From contig NZ_CP166730.1 in assembly GCF_041320665.1 (NCBI RefSeq), forward strand, positions 3,906,001-3,970,000: 64,000 nucleotides of DNA, written 5' to 3'. Positions 49,434 to 57,073 of this stretch are shown here, piece after piece (the stretch's first letter is position 1; every line of letters starts with the position of its first letter). A program made the position numbers and the translations under genes. This stretch comes from Comamonas sp. GB3 AK4-5. GTDB taxonomy: Bacteria; Pseudomonadota; Gammaproteobacteria; Burkholderiales; Burkholderiaceae_C. Under the pieces are notes generated by a model, which was given only the letters and a program-made list of their open reading frames with translations, made no database searches and was not told the origin of the DNA.

Positions 49434-52400
49434 ATGCCGAACACCTCTTTCAACGTCATCACACGGCATTTGCGCCGGCAAAGTCTGACCATACTCGGCA
49501 GCATCGTCATGATGCTGGTGCTTTGCGGCTTGCTACTCGCTGGTGCGCAGAACATCATCGAGCGCAAGCGCGACGCCTTGACCGACGACTTCGCCAACAC
49601 CGTTTCCTACGTGCAGGAGCAGGAGCAATTCCTGCTGCAGCTCCGGGTCCAGAACGGACGCCTCACGTCGCTGTTCGACTCCCGCAGCATCCGGCCCGGC
49701 GCGGAAGGCCAAGCCAGCCATGTCGCCCTGGATCGCAGCCTGTATAGCGGCGACCTCCCTTTCTCCGTCATAGAAGAGACGCAAACCAGCAGTGAGAATC
49801 CGGCACCGCACCAGGTCTATCTGTCGCTGGGCCGCTATCTGGCCGACCACTATTTTTCATTCTGGGCCTTCTCCTACTTTCCCTCTCCCAGCGTGATGCT
49901 GCTGAATGAAAGCGATGACGTCCGCATCAGTGTTCCTGCCATCAGCGCACCGGGGTTTTCAGAGACCATGCGCTCGCAGGAGTTCGACCAGATTCTGTCG
50001 TTGATCCGCAAGCAAACCCAGGCAGCGGCCAGCAGCGCGCTGCAGCCGCCTTTGTCTGCACAGAGCACACAGGTCCTGTGGATCGCCATGCCCGGCCTGC
50101 CCAACAAAATGCTCGCTCTGGTGTCTGCCAATCTGCCATCGCAGGCATGGCAGGAGGCCATAGGGCATCGCCCGCAGACCTATCTGGCCTCTTTGATGAG
50201 CCGCCAACGCCTGAGCACGGCCGATGATGTCGAGCCTTTTGCATTCGAGAACGATTTCTGGCTCAGCCATGCCGAGCAAGGGCTGCTGCTGGGGTCGCCC
50301 GACCTGCCACAAACCCGTAGCGATGGATTCACGCTGACCGCCAAAGGCTTGGTGCTGCGCCTGCACAGCCGGCAAGGAGACTGGACGGGCCATTACCTCA
50401 TCGGCTACGGCAGCTTCTTCCGGTCCAGTGCCTGGTGGCTTCCCGTGATTGGCCTGTGCATTGTGGCGCTGGCCCTGCTGATGGGGCTGGGCTATATACG
50501 CTGGTACCGACACAGCGTCATTGACCCTGCCCAGAAGGCCCAGAGCGATTTGCTGGAAAGCGAGTCCTTCAATCGCACCCTGATTGACACGGCCCCCATT
50601 GCGCTGTGCCTGCTCACACGCAGCCAGGGCGAGGTGGTGTTTGCCTCCAGCCAGGCCCAAAACTGGCTGCCGCTTGCACAGACATCGCTGCTGCCGCACC
50701 AGCCCGATCTCGAGACCGTGCGCAGACAGATCCTTCACGCCACACAGCCAGGCGTCATCGAACAACTCGACCTGGAAAACGGCCGCAGCCTGCATATTGC
50801 CTACGCACCCACGCGCTACCAAAAGCAGGACGTGGTGCTCTGCGCCATCACCGACCTCACGACCCGTGCGGAAGAGCAGCGTGCCTTGGAGCGCGCCAAG
50901 ACGGCCGCCGACCAGGCCAATGAGGCCAAGACCACGTTCCTCGCCACCATGAGCCACGAGATTCGCACCCCGCTGTACGGGGTGATTGGCACGCTCGAGC
51001 TGCTGGCCCTCAGCAAGCTGGACCGGCAGCAAAGCCTGCATGTACAACGCATACAGGCCTCCTCGCAACTGCTGCTGCGGCAAATCAGCGACATATTGGA
51101 CGTCAGCAAAATCGAAGCGGGCCAGCTGCAGCTGGAGATTGCCCCCTTCGATCCCCGCGAACTCGTTCAGCAGTGCACCGCGTCCTATGCGGCCATGGCG
51201 CAGCAAAAGAAGCTGCTGCTGTTTTCCTGCATCGACCCCGACATCCCGGAGCAGTTGCTGGGCGATGCCTCCCACCTCCGGCAGATCCTCACCAACCTCA
51301 TCAGCAACGCCATCAAGTTCACGCAAGTCGGCCATGTCATTGTCCGCCTGCGTCTGGTGCAGCATGCAGGCTCGCAGTGCCTGCTGCGGCTGCAGGTGGC
51401 CGACACCGGCATGGGCATCACCAAAGACCAGATGGCCGAGCTGTTCACCCCCTTCTACCGTGCCCACACGGGCAAGCACACGGTTGGGGGAACCGGTCTC
51501 GGTTTGTCCATCTGCAACCGCTTGGCCCAGCTGATGCAAGGGCAGCTTCAAGTGACCAGTGAGCCCGGTCTGGGCAGCAGCTTCACGCTGGAGCTGAATC
51601 TGCTGCGCAGCAGCGCCGAGCCCAGCCAGCCACCGGATCTCCAAGGGATTGAGTTGCTGGTGCGCACCCCCCACAAGGAGCTGTCGGAGCATGTCTGTCG
51701 CTGGCTGAACCTGTGGGGCGCCAAGGCCCAGATCGCCCAAAGCGCCCTGCCTCCGGCAGCCGATGGACTGTGGCTGCTCGACCTCCTGATGCCCGCCAGC
51801 CAAGCACCCTCTGCAGACTGGCGCCCGCGCTACCTCAACCTGCCGCCCAGCACCATGCCCTCATCCCACCCAGACATCGACAGCTACAGCGTGGACAGCA
51901 TTGCCAGAGGGCTGGAGCGCCTGGCGCGGCAGCGCGCACCGCAGGCACCCGCTGCACCGGACACCTTCGCCCTCAGCTCTCCATTGCATGTACTCATCGC
52001 AGAAGACAATCCGATCAACCAGGCCACGCTGAGCAACCAGCTGGAGCAGCTGGGTTGCACGGTCAGCATCGCAGGCAACGGCGAAGAAGCGCTGACGCAG
52101 TGGAACATAGAGCCGCACGACCTGGTGCTCACCGACGTCAACATGCCCTGCATGAATGGCTATGAGCTCACGCAGCAACTGCGTGCCATGGGGGTCAGCG
52201 CGCCCATCATTGGCGTGACGGCCAACGCCATGCGTGACGAAGAGCAGCGCTGCATGCAAAGTGGCATGAATGCCTGGTTGGTCAAACCCATAGAGCTCAA
52301 AGACCTGTACAAACTGCTGTGCCAGTTCACGCCGCAGTCCACAGAGAATGCGCGTGCCCTTGAGCCTGCGACGGCGGCTGCAGTGCAGCGCCAGCAGATG

Positions 52401-52682
52401 CTCTCCATCCCAGTGCCCGAGCAATACCGCAGCGTCTTTCGCAGTACCATGCAAAAAGACATTGCGCTGTTCGGGCAAAGCCTGCGGGAGCGCGACATTG
52501 CAACGGCCCTTCAGAAGCTGCACCGCATGCGGGGCGCTTTGGCCGCAGTCGGCAGCCTGGAGTTCGCCAATTTTCTGGGGCAACTGGAAGACAAGCTCTC
52601 CCAACAAGGCTGGGAGGCTAATATGGCCGATCAGCTGGCTGTCGCACATGACATGCTGGAAGAAATGCTGGCCAACACCTAA
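49434..52682 (+). CDS. Hybrid sensor histidine kinase with receiver and HPt domains (BvgS/RcsC-RcsD-like)
   Basis: Unorthodox kinase of 1082 residues. A membrane helix (about 16-37), a long periplasmic region and a second helix (WWLPVIGLCIVALALLMGLG, about 340) are followed by a PAS-like segment. HisKA has His508 in MSHEIRTPLYG. The ATPase domain has TNLISNAIKF, DTGMG and GTGLGLSICNRL. A degenerate receiver-like stretch (PPDLQGIELLVRTPHKELSE) precedes the true receiver, which has Asp901 in VLTDVNMPCMNG and Lys in LVKPIE. The C-terminal HPt has His1030 in KLHRMRGALAAVG. It holds every relay module needed to phosphorylate the RcsB-like regulator 46 bp downstream and could also serve the first kinase. 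Confidence 0.93.
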   Translation: MPNTSFNVITRHLRRQSLTILGSIVMMLVLCGLLLAGAQNIIERKRDALTDDFANTVSYVQEQEQFLLQLRVQNGRLTSLFDSRSIRPGAEGQASHVALDRSLYSGDLPFSVIEETQTSSENPAPHQVYLSLGRYLADHYFSFWAFSYFPSPSVMLLNESDDVRISVPAISAPGFSETMRSQEFDQILSLIRKQTQAAASSALQPPLSAQSTQVLWIAMPGLPNKMLALVSANLPSQAWQEAIGHRPQTYLASLMSRQRLSTADDVEPFAFENDFWLSHAEQGLLLGSPDLPQTRSDGFTLTAKGLVLRLHSRQGDWTGHYLIGYGSFFRSSAWWLPVIGLCIVALALLMGLGYIRWYRHSVIDPAQKAQSDLLESESFNRTLIDTAPIALCLLTRSQGEVVFASSQAQNWLPLAQTSLLPHQPDLETVRRQILHATQPGVIEQLDLENGRSLHIAYAPTRYQKQDVVLCAITDLTTRAEEQRALERAKTAADQANEAKTTFLATMSHEIRTPLYGVIGTLELLALSKLDRQQSLHVQRIQASSQLLLRQISDILDVSKIEAGQLQLEIAPFDPRELVQQCTASYAAMAQQKKLLLFSCIDPDIPEQLLGDASHLRQILTNLISNAIKFTQVGHVIVRLRLVQHAGSQCLLRLQVADTGMGITKDQMAELFTPFYRAHTGKHTVGGTGLGLSICNRLAQLMQGQLQVTSEPGLGSSFTLELNLLRSSAEPSQPPDLQGIELLVRTPHKELSEHVCRWLNLWGAKAQIAQSALPPAADGLWLLDLLMPASQAPSADWRPRYLNLPPSTMPSSHPDIDSYSVDSIARGLERLARQRAPQAPAAPDTFALSSPLHVLIAEDNPINQATLSNQLEQLGCTVSIAGNGEEALTQWNIEPHDLVLTDVNMPCMNGYELTQQLRAMGVSAPIIGVTANAMRDEEQRCMQSGMNAWLVKPIELKDLYKLLCQFTPQSTENARALEPATAAAVQRQQMLSIPVPEQYRSVFRSTMQKDIALFGQSLRERDIATALQKLHRMRGALAAVGSLEFANFLGQLEDKLSQQGWEANMADQLAVAHDMLEEMLANT

Positions 52683-52727
52683 CACTCCGATACCCAGGAT
52701 TTCTGCATATAAAGATTCAGCAACGTT

Positions 52728-53378
52728 ATGCAAAAAATACGTGTCATCATCGCCGATGACCATCCTTTGATGGTCATGGGAGTCAAAGATTTACTCGCCA
52801 AGGATGCCAATATCAGCGTTGAGGCCGAAGTATTCACGCCCACAGAGCTCTTCAATCAGCTGGAAAAATCCCTTCCGGATGTGGTCATTACCGACTACAC
52901 CATGCCCGATGACGAATGCTACGGCGATGGCATCAAGTTCATTCAACTCCTTCTGCGCCGCTTTCCTGAAGTCAAGCTGATTGTGCTGACCATGCTGTCC
53001 AATCCCCTGATTATTTCCTCGCTTTACGAAGCCGGTGTGCAGGCAGTCGTGCTGAAAAAGCACAACCTCAATGAAATCAACCGCGCCCTGCATATGACGA
53101 GCATGGGCATCCAGTATTACCCACCAGGCTTTCAAAAAGAAATGCGTTCAGAGCATGGCAGTGCGGTGCAAGAGCGTATCAAAAACCTCTCCCCCAAGGA
53201 GTTTGAAGTCCTGCGTCTCTTCTACCAGGGCAAGACCGTCGGTGAAATTGCCGAACACCTGAACCGCAGCATCAAAACCGTCAGCACGCAAAAAACCACG
53301 GCCATGCGCAAGCTGGATGTGAAAAACAACCAGGACCTGATCACCTTCTGCATGGAGCATGGGCTTTTTCAGCACTGA
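52728..53378 (+). CDS. RcsB/BvgA-like LuxR-type response regulator
   Basis: Cytoplasmic transcription regulator of 216 residues. The receiver has acidic IIADDHP and phosphoacceptor Asp56 in VVITDYTMPDDECYGDGIKF, plus VLTMLSNP and LKKHN. The YGDG-IKFIQ-RRFP pattern and the position of Asp56 are strikingly RcsB-like. The C-terminal LuxR HTH has LSPKEFEVLRLFYQGKTVGE and LNRSIKTVSTQKTTAMRKLD. It is the likely output of the two kinases. By family resemblance it should bind RcsAB-box-like dyads, two of which lie in the fimbrial/kinase intergenic region. Confidence 0.93.
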   Translation: MQKIRVIIADDHPLMVMGVKDLLAKDANISVEAEVFTPTELFNQLEKSLPDVVITDYTMPDDECYGDGIKFIQLLLRRFPEVKLIVLTMLSNPLIISSLYEAGVQAVVLKKHNLNEINRALHMTSMGIQYYPPGFQKEMRSEHGSAVQERIKNLSPKEFEVLRLFYQGKTVGEIAEHLNRSIKTVSTQKTTAMRKLDVKNNQDLITFCMEHGLFQH

Positions 53379-53928
53379 ACACTGAAACTGCTATCGACTC
53401 CCGTCTTGCGCAAAAGCTTCAGGTTTTCTTCTGAAATTTTTCTCCCCTTTCCGCATCAAATTTCCGGAAAGCATAAACACGGGAATCAACGCCATGTGTT
53501 GCCAATCTCGGGCATCCCACCCCGGAGGTTTGCCTGCTCATATATGAGCACCGCAAAAAATATAAATATTTGATATGCGTGATGCCGGGCGAAACCAAGG
53601 CCGTGGTCACCTTCATGTAGGGCTACGCCCTGTCGTGCGTTTCTGACATACCCAGAATATGTGCCCAACCACACCGTCCGTCGGACGCTCGACATTTCCT
53701 TACGTATACTCTGAAAGAGACCCTTCATCTCTGGCCAAGGTGACCATGTTGCGCATGCACAGAGCGCCCACGCAGCAAGACTGCAGGCCGCTCCATGCAC
53801 CTGGAGACTGGCCACATTGCGTGGCCTGACCAGACATGCATTCCTGCACCACCGGATGGACCGGCTCACGCTCGCTCCCCAACCGCCCACGAAAACCGCC
53901 TAAACCGCGTTTTGCCCAGGAGGAATAC
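53379..53928. other. Intergenic region with weak terminator and 16-bp palindrome
   Basis: 550 bp between the regulator and the amidohydrolase. TTCAG/CTGAA followed by ATTTTTCTCC (53418-53445) is a weak terminator candidate. TGCTCATATATGAGCA at 53535-53550 is a perfect 16-bp palindrome. An AT-rich patch (AAAAAATATAAATATTTGAT) follows it and may contain a promoter. A minus-strand frame at 53486-53890 has no recognisable domain and is not called. Confidence 0.5.
53535..53550. promoter_or_regulatory. Perfect 16-bp palindrome TGCTCATATATGAGCA
   Basis: Self-complementary over all 16 bases and next to an AT-rich patch, about 380 bp upstream of the amidohydrolase. It has the form of a dimeric-regulator operator. 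No regulator gene is adjacent. Confidence 0.4.
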
Positions 53929-55407
53929 ATGCACCCCGCCCAAGCCCCCCAATTCAATCTGCCCTGGACCCTGGGCCGGATACAGCCCCAGGCCTGCAGC
54001 TGCGGCAGTGTGGTGTGCCACCTGCTGTGTGAGCGGGTAATGGCCGATATGTCCCGGCGCATGTTCGTCGGTGGTGTGGCCGCCACGCTGGCACCTTTTG
54101 CCGCGGCCGCCCAGCCTGGCAGCGATGCCAAGGAAAGCCCCAAGCAAGGCCCGCGCCCGCTGCTGTTCACCAATCTGCGGCTTTTCGACGGTTCGGGCAA
54201 GGCCCCCCGCACCAGTGTGCAAGTGCTGGTCGAAGGCAAGCTGATCACGGCCCTGCCCTCTGCAGCGGAAAAGGTCGAAGGCGCCCAGGTGATCGACTGC
54301 CAGGGCAAGCTGCTGATGCCCGGGCTCATCGACACCCACTGGCACACCATGCTGGCCGCCATCCCCCAGACCACGGCCATGACGGCCGATCTGGGCTATC
54401 TGTACCTGGCTGCGGCGCAGGAAGCCAAGCGCACGCTGCTGCGCGGTTTTACCTCGGTGCGTGATGCGGGCGGTCCGGCCTTTGCGCTGAAGCGCGCCAT
54501 TGACGAGGGCATGGTGCCCGGCCCGCGCATCTACCCCAGCGGGGCCATGATTTCCCAGACCTCGGGCCATGGCGACTTCCGCCTGCGCAGCGAAGTCCCC
54601 CGCGCAGCCAACGAGCCACTGAGCCTGGTGGAACGCGTGGGCGTCTCCATGATTGCCGATGGCGAAGCCGAGGTGCTGCGCCGCGTGCGCGAGCAGCTGA
54701 TGCTGGGCGCCTCCCAGATCAAGATGCTGGCCGGCGGCGGCGTGGCTTCGCTGTACGACCCGCTGGACAGCACGCAGTTCTCCGAACGTGAGCTGCGTGC
54801 CGGCGTGGAAGCGGCGGCGGACTGGAACACCTATGTGATGGCCCATGTCTACACCCCCAAGGGCATACAGCGCGCCATCCGGGCCGGCGTCAAGAGCATC
54901 GAGCACGGCCAGCTGGCAGACGAAGCCTCGGTGCGCATGATGCGCGACGAAGGCGTGTGGTGGAGCCTGCAGCCCTTTCTGCAGGACGAAGACAGCAATG
55001 CCTACCCCGACGCTGCACGGCGCGAAAGCCAGCGGCAGGTGGCCCAGGGCACCATCAAGGCCTATGAAATGGCCCAGAAATACGGCATCAAGACCGGCTG
55101 GGGCACGGACATTTTGTTCAACCCCAAGAACACGGCCACGCAAGGCCGCCAGCTGGCCAAGCTCACGCGCTTTTATGACCCGCTGACGCTGCTGAACCAG
55201 GCCACGGGCAAGAACGCCGATCTGCTGGCACTGTCGGGCGAGCGCAACCCTTACCCCAAGGCCCTGGGGCGCATTGTCCCCGGCGCATTCGCCGATCTGT
55301 TGATTGCCGATGGCGACCCCTCTGCCAACCTCGACTTCCTGGCCGATCCCGAGCGTAATCTGCGTTTGATCATGAAGGATGGCGCCATCCACAAGAACAC
55401 ACTCTGA
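53929..55407 (+). CDS. Tat-exported metal-dependent amidohydrolase (imidazolonepropionase-like)
   Basis: Amidohydrolase-superfamily enzyme of 492 residues. Start: ATG with AGGAGG 7 nt upstream (MHPAQAPQFNLPWTLG). The twin-arginine leader MSRRMFVGGVAATLAPFAAA begins near residue 40, after a cysteine-rich stretch (CSCGSVVCHLLCERV). Metal ligands follow family order: HxH in LIDTHWHT, Lys in ASQIKMLAGGG, His in MAHVYTP and SIEHGQL, and Asp in GWGTDI. The substrate is unknown (prolidase-, imidazolonepropionase- and peptidase-like activities occur in this group). A barrel protein follows 9 bp downstream, so both may act at the envelope. Confidence 0.88.
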   Translation: MHPAQAPQFNLPWTLGRIQPQACSCGSVVCHLLCERVMADMSRRMFVGGVAATLAPFAAAAQPGSDAKESPKQGPRPLLFTNLRLFDGSGKAPRTSVQVLVEGKLITALPSAAEKVEGAQVIDCQGKLLMPGLIDTHWHTMLAAIPQTTAMTADLGYLYLAAAQEAKRTLLRGFTSVRDAGGPAFALKRAIDEGMVPGPRIYPSGAMISQTSGHGDFRLRSEVPRAANEPLSLVERVGVSMIADGEAEVLRRVREQLMLGASQIKMLAGGGVASLYDPLDSTQFSERELRAGVEAAADWNTYVMAHVYTPKGIQRAIRAGVKSIEHGQLADEASVRMMRDEGVWWSLQPFLQDEDSNAYPDAARRESQRQVAQGTIKAYEMAQKYGIKTGWGTDILFNPKNTATQGRQLAKLTRFYDPLTLLNQATGKNADLLALSGERNPYPKALGRIVPGAFADLLIADGDPSANLDFLADPERNLRLIMKDGAIHKNTL

Positions 55408-55416
55408 GTCACTTGC

Positions 55417-56175
55417 ATGCCTACATCCTCTTTTTCACACACGCTGCGCAGCACCGCGGCCTGGACCACGGGGCTGCTGATGCTGGGCACGGCATCGGCC
55501 CAGACTGCCGCAGAGGAGAGCTGGCGCGTCCAGCTCACGCCCTATGTATGGATGACGGGACTGGAAGGGCATATCCGCCCCGTCGAAGGCGCACCCACGG
55601 CCCATGTGGACAACTCCTTTTCCGACGTCCTGCAGAACCTGGATGCAGCCTTTTTCCTCACCGGGACTGCCCGCAAGGGCCGGCTGGTGCTGCAGGGGGA
55701 TTTCAGCTATGCATCCACCTCGGACAGCGCCAGCCTGCCGCTGGGGCTGTCGGCCCATGCCAAGGTGCGCCAGACCTCGGCCACCCTGACCGGAGGCTAT
55801 AACTGGCCGCTCACGCCCAGCTCCAGCGTGGACCTCATGGCTGGCATGCGCCTGTGGGACATCAAGGCCCATGTGCGCGTGCCCGGCCTGGCAGCCACGC
55901 AATCTACCACCCACTTTGTCGACCCCATCGTGGCTGCACGCTGGCGCCAGGATTGGGCTGCGCAATGGTCCACCCTGGTCTACCTGGATGTGGGCGGCTT
56001 TGGCATGGGCTCCGACTCCACCTGGCAGGCAGTGGGTGCGGTCAATTACCAATGGAGCGAGAACCTCTTCTTCTCGCTCGGCTACCGGCATCTGCATGTC
56101 AACTACCGCGATGACGGCAAGCGCCTGGATTTCAACCAAAGCGGACCCATGCTGGGCGCCACGCTGAAGTTCTGA
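55417..56175 (+). CDS. Outer-membrane beta-barrel protein of unknown function
   Basis: 252-residue secreted protein with a signal peptide (WTTGLLMLGTASAQT, cleavage near residue 29). It has alternating amphipathic strands (WRVQLTPYVWMTGLEGHI, FFSLGYRHLHVNYRDDGK) and a terminal Phe (LGATLKF), all typical of an 8- to 10-strand barrel. It lies 9 bp after the amidohydrolase and is probably co-transcribed. No specific family function is recognised. A GC-rich hairpin follows the stop. Confidence 0.8.
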   Translation: MPTSSFSHTLRSTAAWTTGLLMLGTASAQTAAEESWRVQLTPYVWMTGLEGHIRPVEGAPTAHVDNSFSDVLQNLDAAFFLTGTARKGRLVLQGDFSYASTSDSASLPLGLSAHAKVRQTSATLTGGYNWPLTPSSSVDLMAGMRLWDIKAHVRVPGLAATQSTTHFVDPIVAARWRQDWAAQWSTLVYLDVGGFGMGSDSTWQAVGAVNYQWSENLFFSLGYRHLHVNYRDDGKRLDFNQSGPMLGATLKF

Positions 56176-56187
56176 AGGTCTGAAATT

Positions 56188-56220
56188 CCCCCTGTGGCCG
56201 CTGCGCTCATGGCACGGGGG
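56188..56220 (+). terminator. GC-rich hairpin after the barrel protein gene
   Basis: CCCCCTGTGGCC and GGCACGGGGG can pair with a bulge, 13 bp after the stop codon. There is no U-run, so it is a possible Rho-type or processing stem rather than a classic intrinsic terminator. Confidence 0.4.
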
Positions 56221-56686
56221 GTGGGCTGATCTCCCCGCTGCTTCACGCGCTCCTGCATGCCGAGCGCGAAAACAGCGCTGCGGCACCCCAAACGCATGTG
56301 GCGCGCACACACCTTCTCGCCAGCCCACCATGGCCCCTATGCGGCCCATGTCCGGCCCCACACAGCGCATGCACATACCGGATCTATACCAAGGTATATC
56401 CGCGCCTTCCCAAAAGTGGCTAGACGCTGTCGGAGGGAATCTAGAGAATTACCCGTATTGTTCAAGCAGCGTTCTGCCTCCCCCCGGCCGCTGTCTTGTG
56501 TTCTTCCCTCTCCATGGAGATACCGCTATGGAACCCGGCCCTCATAGGTGCTTGTGCACCGCCTCTTCCCCGACCAGCACATGGCGCAGCGCGTGCCATG
56601 GCTCATCCATCTGGCTGCAGCCCGAAGGCCTTTGATCGCTTTGTGACAGGGGGTCTTCGCTCAGCCGCAATGACTGCGAGACCCTC
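56221..56686 (+). promoter_or_regulatory. Structured leader region upstream of the metal-transport operon
   Basis: About 466 bp with no confident gene. TATACCAAGGTATA (56386-56399) is a dyad with 2-nt spacer, extended by GGAT and ATCC outside it. A short frame from the ATG at 56514 (MEIPLWNPALIGACAPPLPR) ends at 56690, overlapping the next ORF start as ATGA. GGGTCTTCGC (56651-56660) and GCGAGACCC (56676-56684) form a stem ending 2 nt before the ATG of the 105-aa ORF, where a ribosome-binding site would be. Together this suggests post-initiation control of the operon. Confidence 0.45.
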
Positions 56687-57004
56687 ATGACCCGTCAACA
56701 ACTCAATATCGCCCTGCGCGCCGCCCTGATGTCGCGCAATGTGCACCAAGTCCGCGCCCTGCTGGCCACCTATGGCCTGCCTGCTTTCGCCAATGCAGTG
56801 GCGCATTGCTCCCCCCGCGTCGCTGCCGACGCCCTGAGCCTGCTCCCCCAAGACAACCGCAACGCCGTGCTGCGCCATCTGCCGCGCCAGCTGTGCGACA
56901 GCCTGCTGCCGCTGGGTATTGCCGTGACCACGCCCTATCCCACCCGCCGCATGCGCTGGGGCCTGCTGACCTGGAGCGATGCAGCAGCCCGCATCCACGC
57001 CTGA
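56687..57004 (+). CDS. Small protein with MgtE-N-like helical pattern, possible leader ORF
   Basis: 105-residue protein starting MTRQQLNIALRAALMSRNVH. The pattern ALLATYGLPAFANAVAHCSP...ALSLLPQDNRNAVLRHLP resembles the repeating helices of the MgtE cytosolic N-domain, a magnesium-sensing module. The similarity is judged by eye only. No Shine-Dalgarno sequence is visible, and the ATG abuts a hairpin. A strong terminator begins 6 nt after its stop codon, ahead of a metal efflux/MgtA operon. It may thus work as a regulatory leader or sensor rather than an enzyme. Confidence 0.6.
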   Translation: MTRQQLNIALRAALMSRNVHQVRALLATYGLPAFANAVAHCSPRVAADALSLLPQDNRNAVLRHLPRQLCDSLLPLGIAVTTPYPTRRMRWGLLTWSDAAARIHA

Positions 57005-57010
57005 CTCTCT

Positions 57011-57057
57011 AGGCCACCTCCACCGCAGCGTGGGGGTGGCCTTTGCCTTTTTCTTTT
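57011..57057 (+). terminator. Strong intrinsic terminator/attenuator ahead of the efflux-mgtA operon
   Basis: AGGCCACCTCCAC and GTGGGGGTGGCCT form a 13-bp stem with one G-U pair and a 6-nt loop, followed by TTTGCCTTTTTCTTTT. It lies between the 105-aa ORF (stop at 57002-57004) and the adaptor gene at 57074. A ribosome terminating at that stop would cover part of the 5' arm. Confidence 0.75.
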
Positions 57058-57073
57058 CCCGCAAGGAACTCCC

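Noticed and set aside
53486..53890. 134-codon minus-strand frame between the regulator and the amidohydrolase
   Set aside because: No domain, odd composition and overlap with probable promoter DNA; not enough to call a gene.
56511..56545. Resemblance to the Mg-sensing M-box (ATGGAGATACCGCT)
   Set aside because: Only a short segment matches my memory of the M-box core; the remaining conserved helices could not be found.
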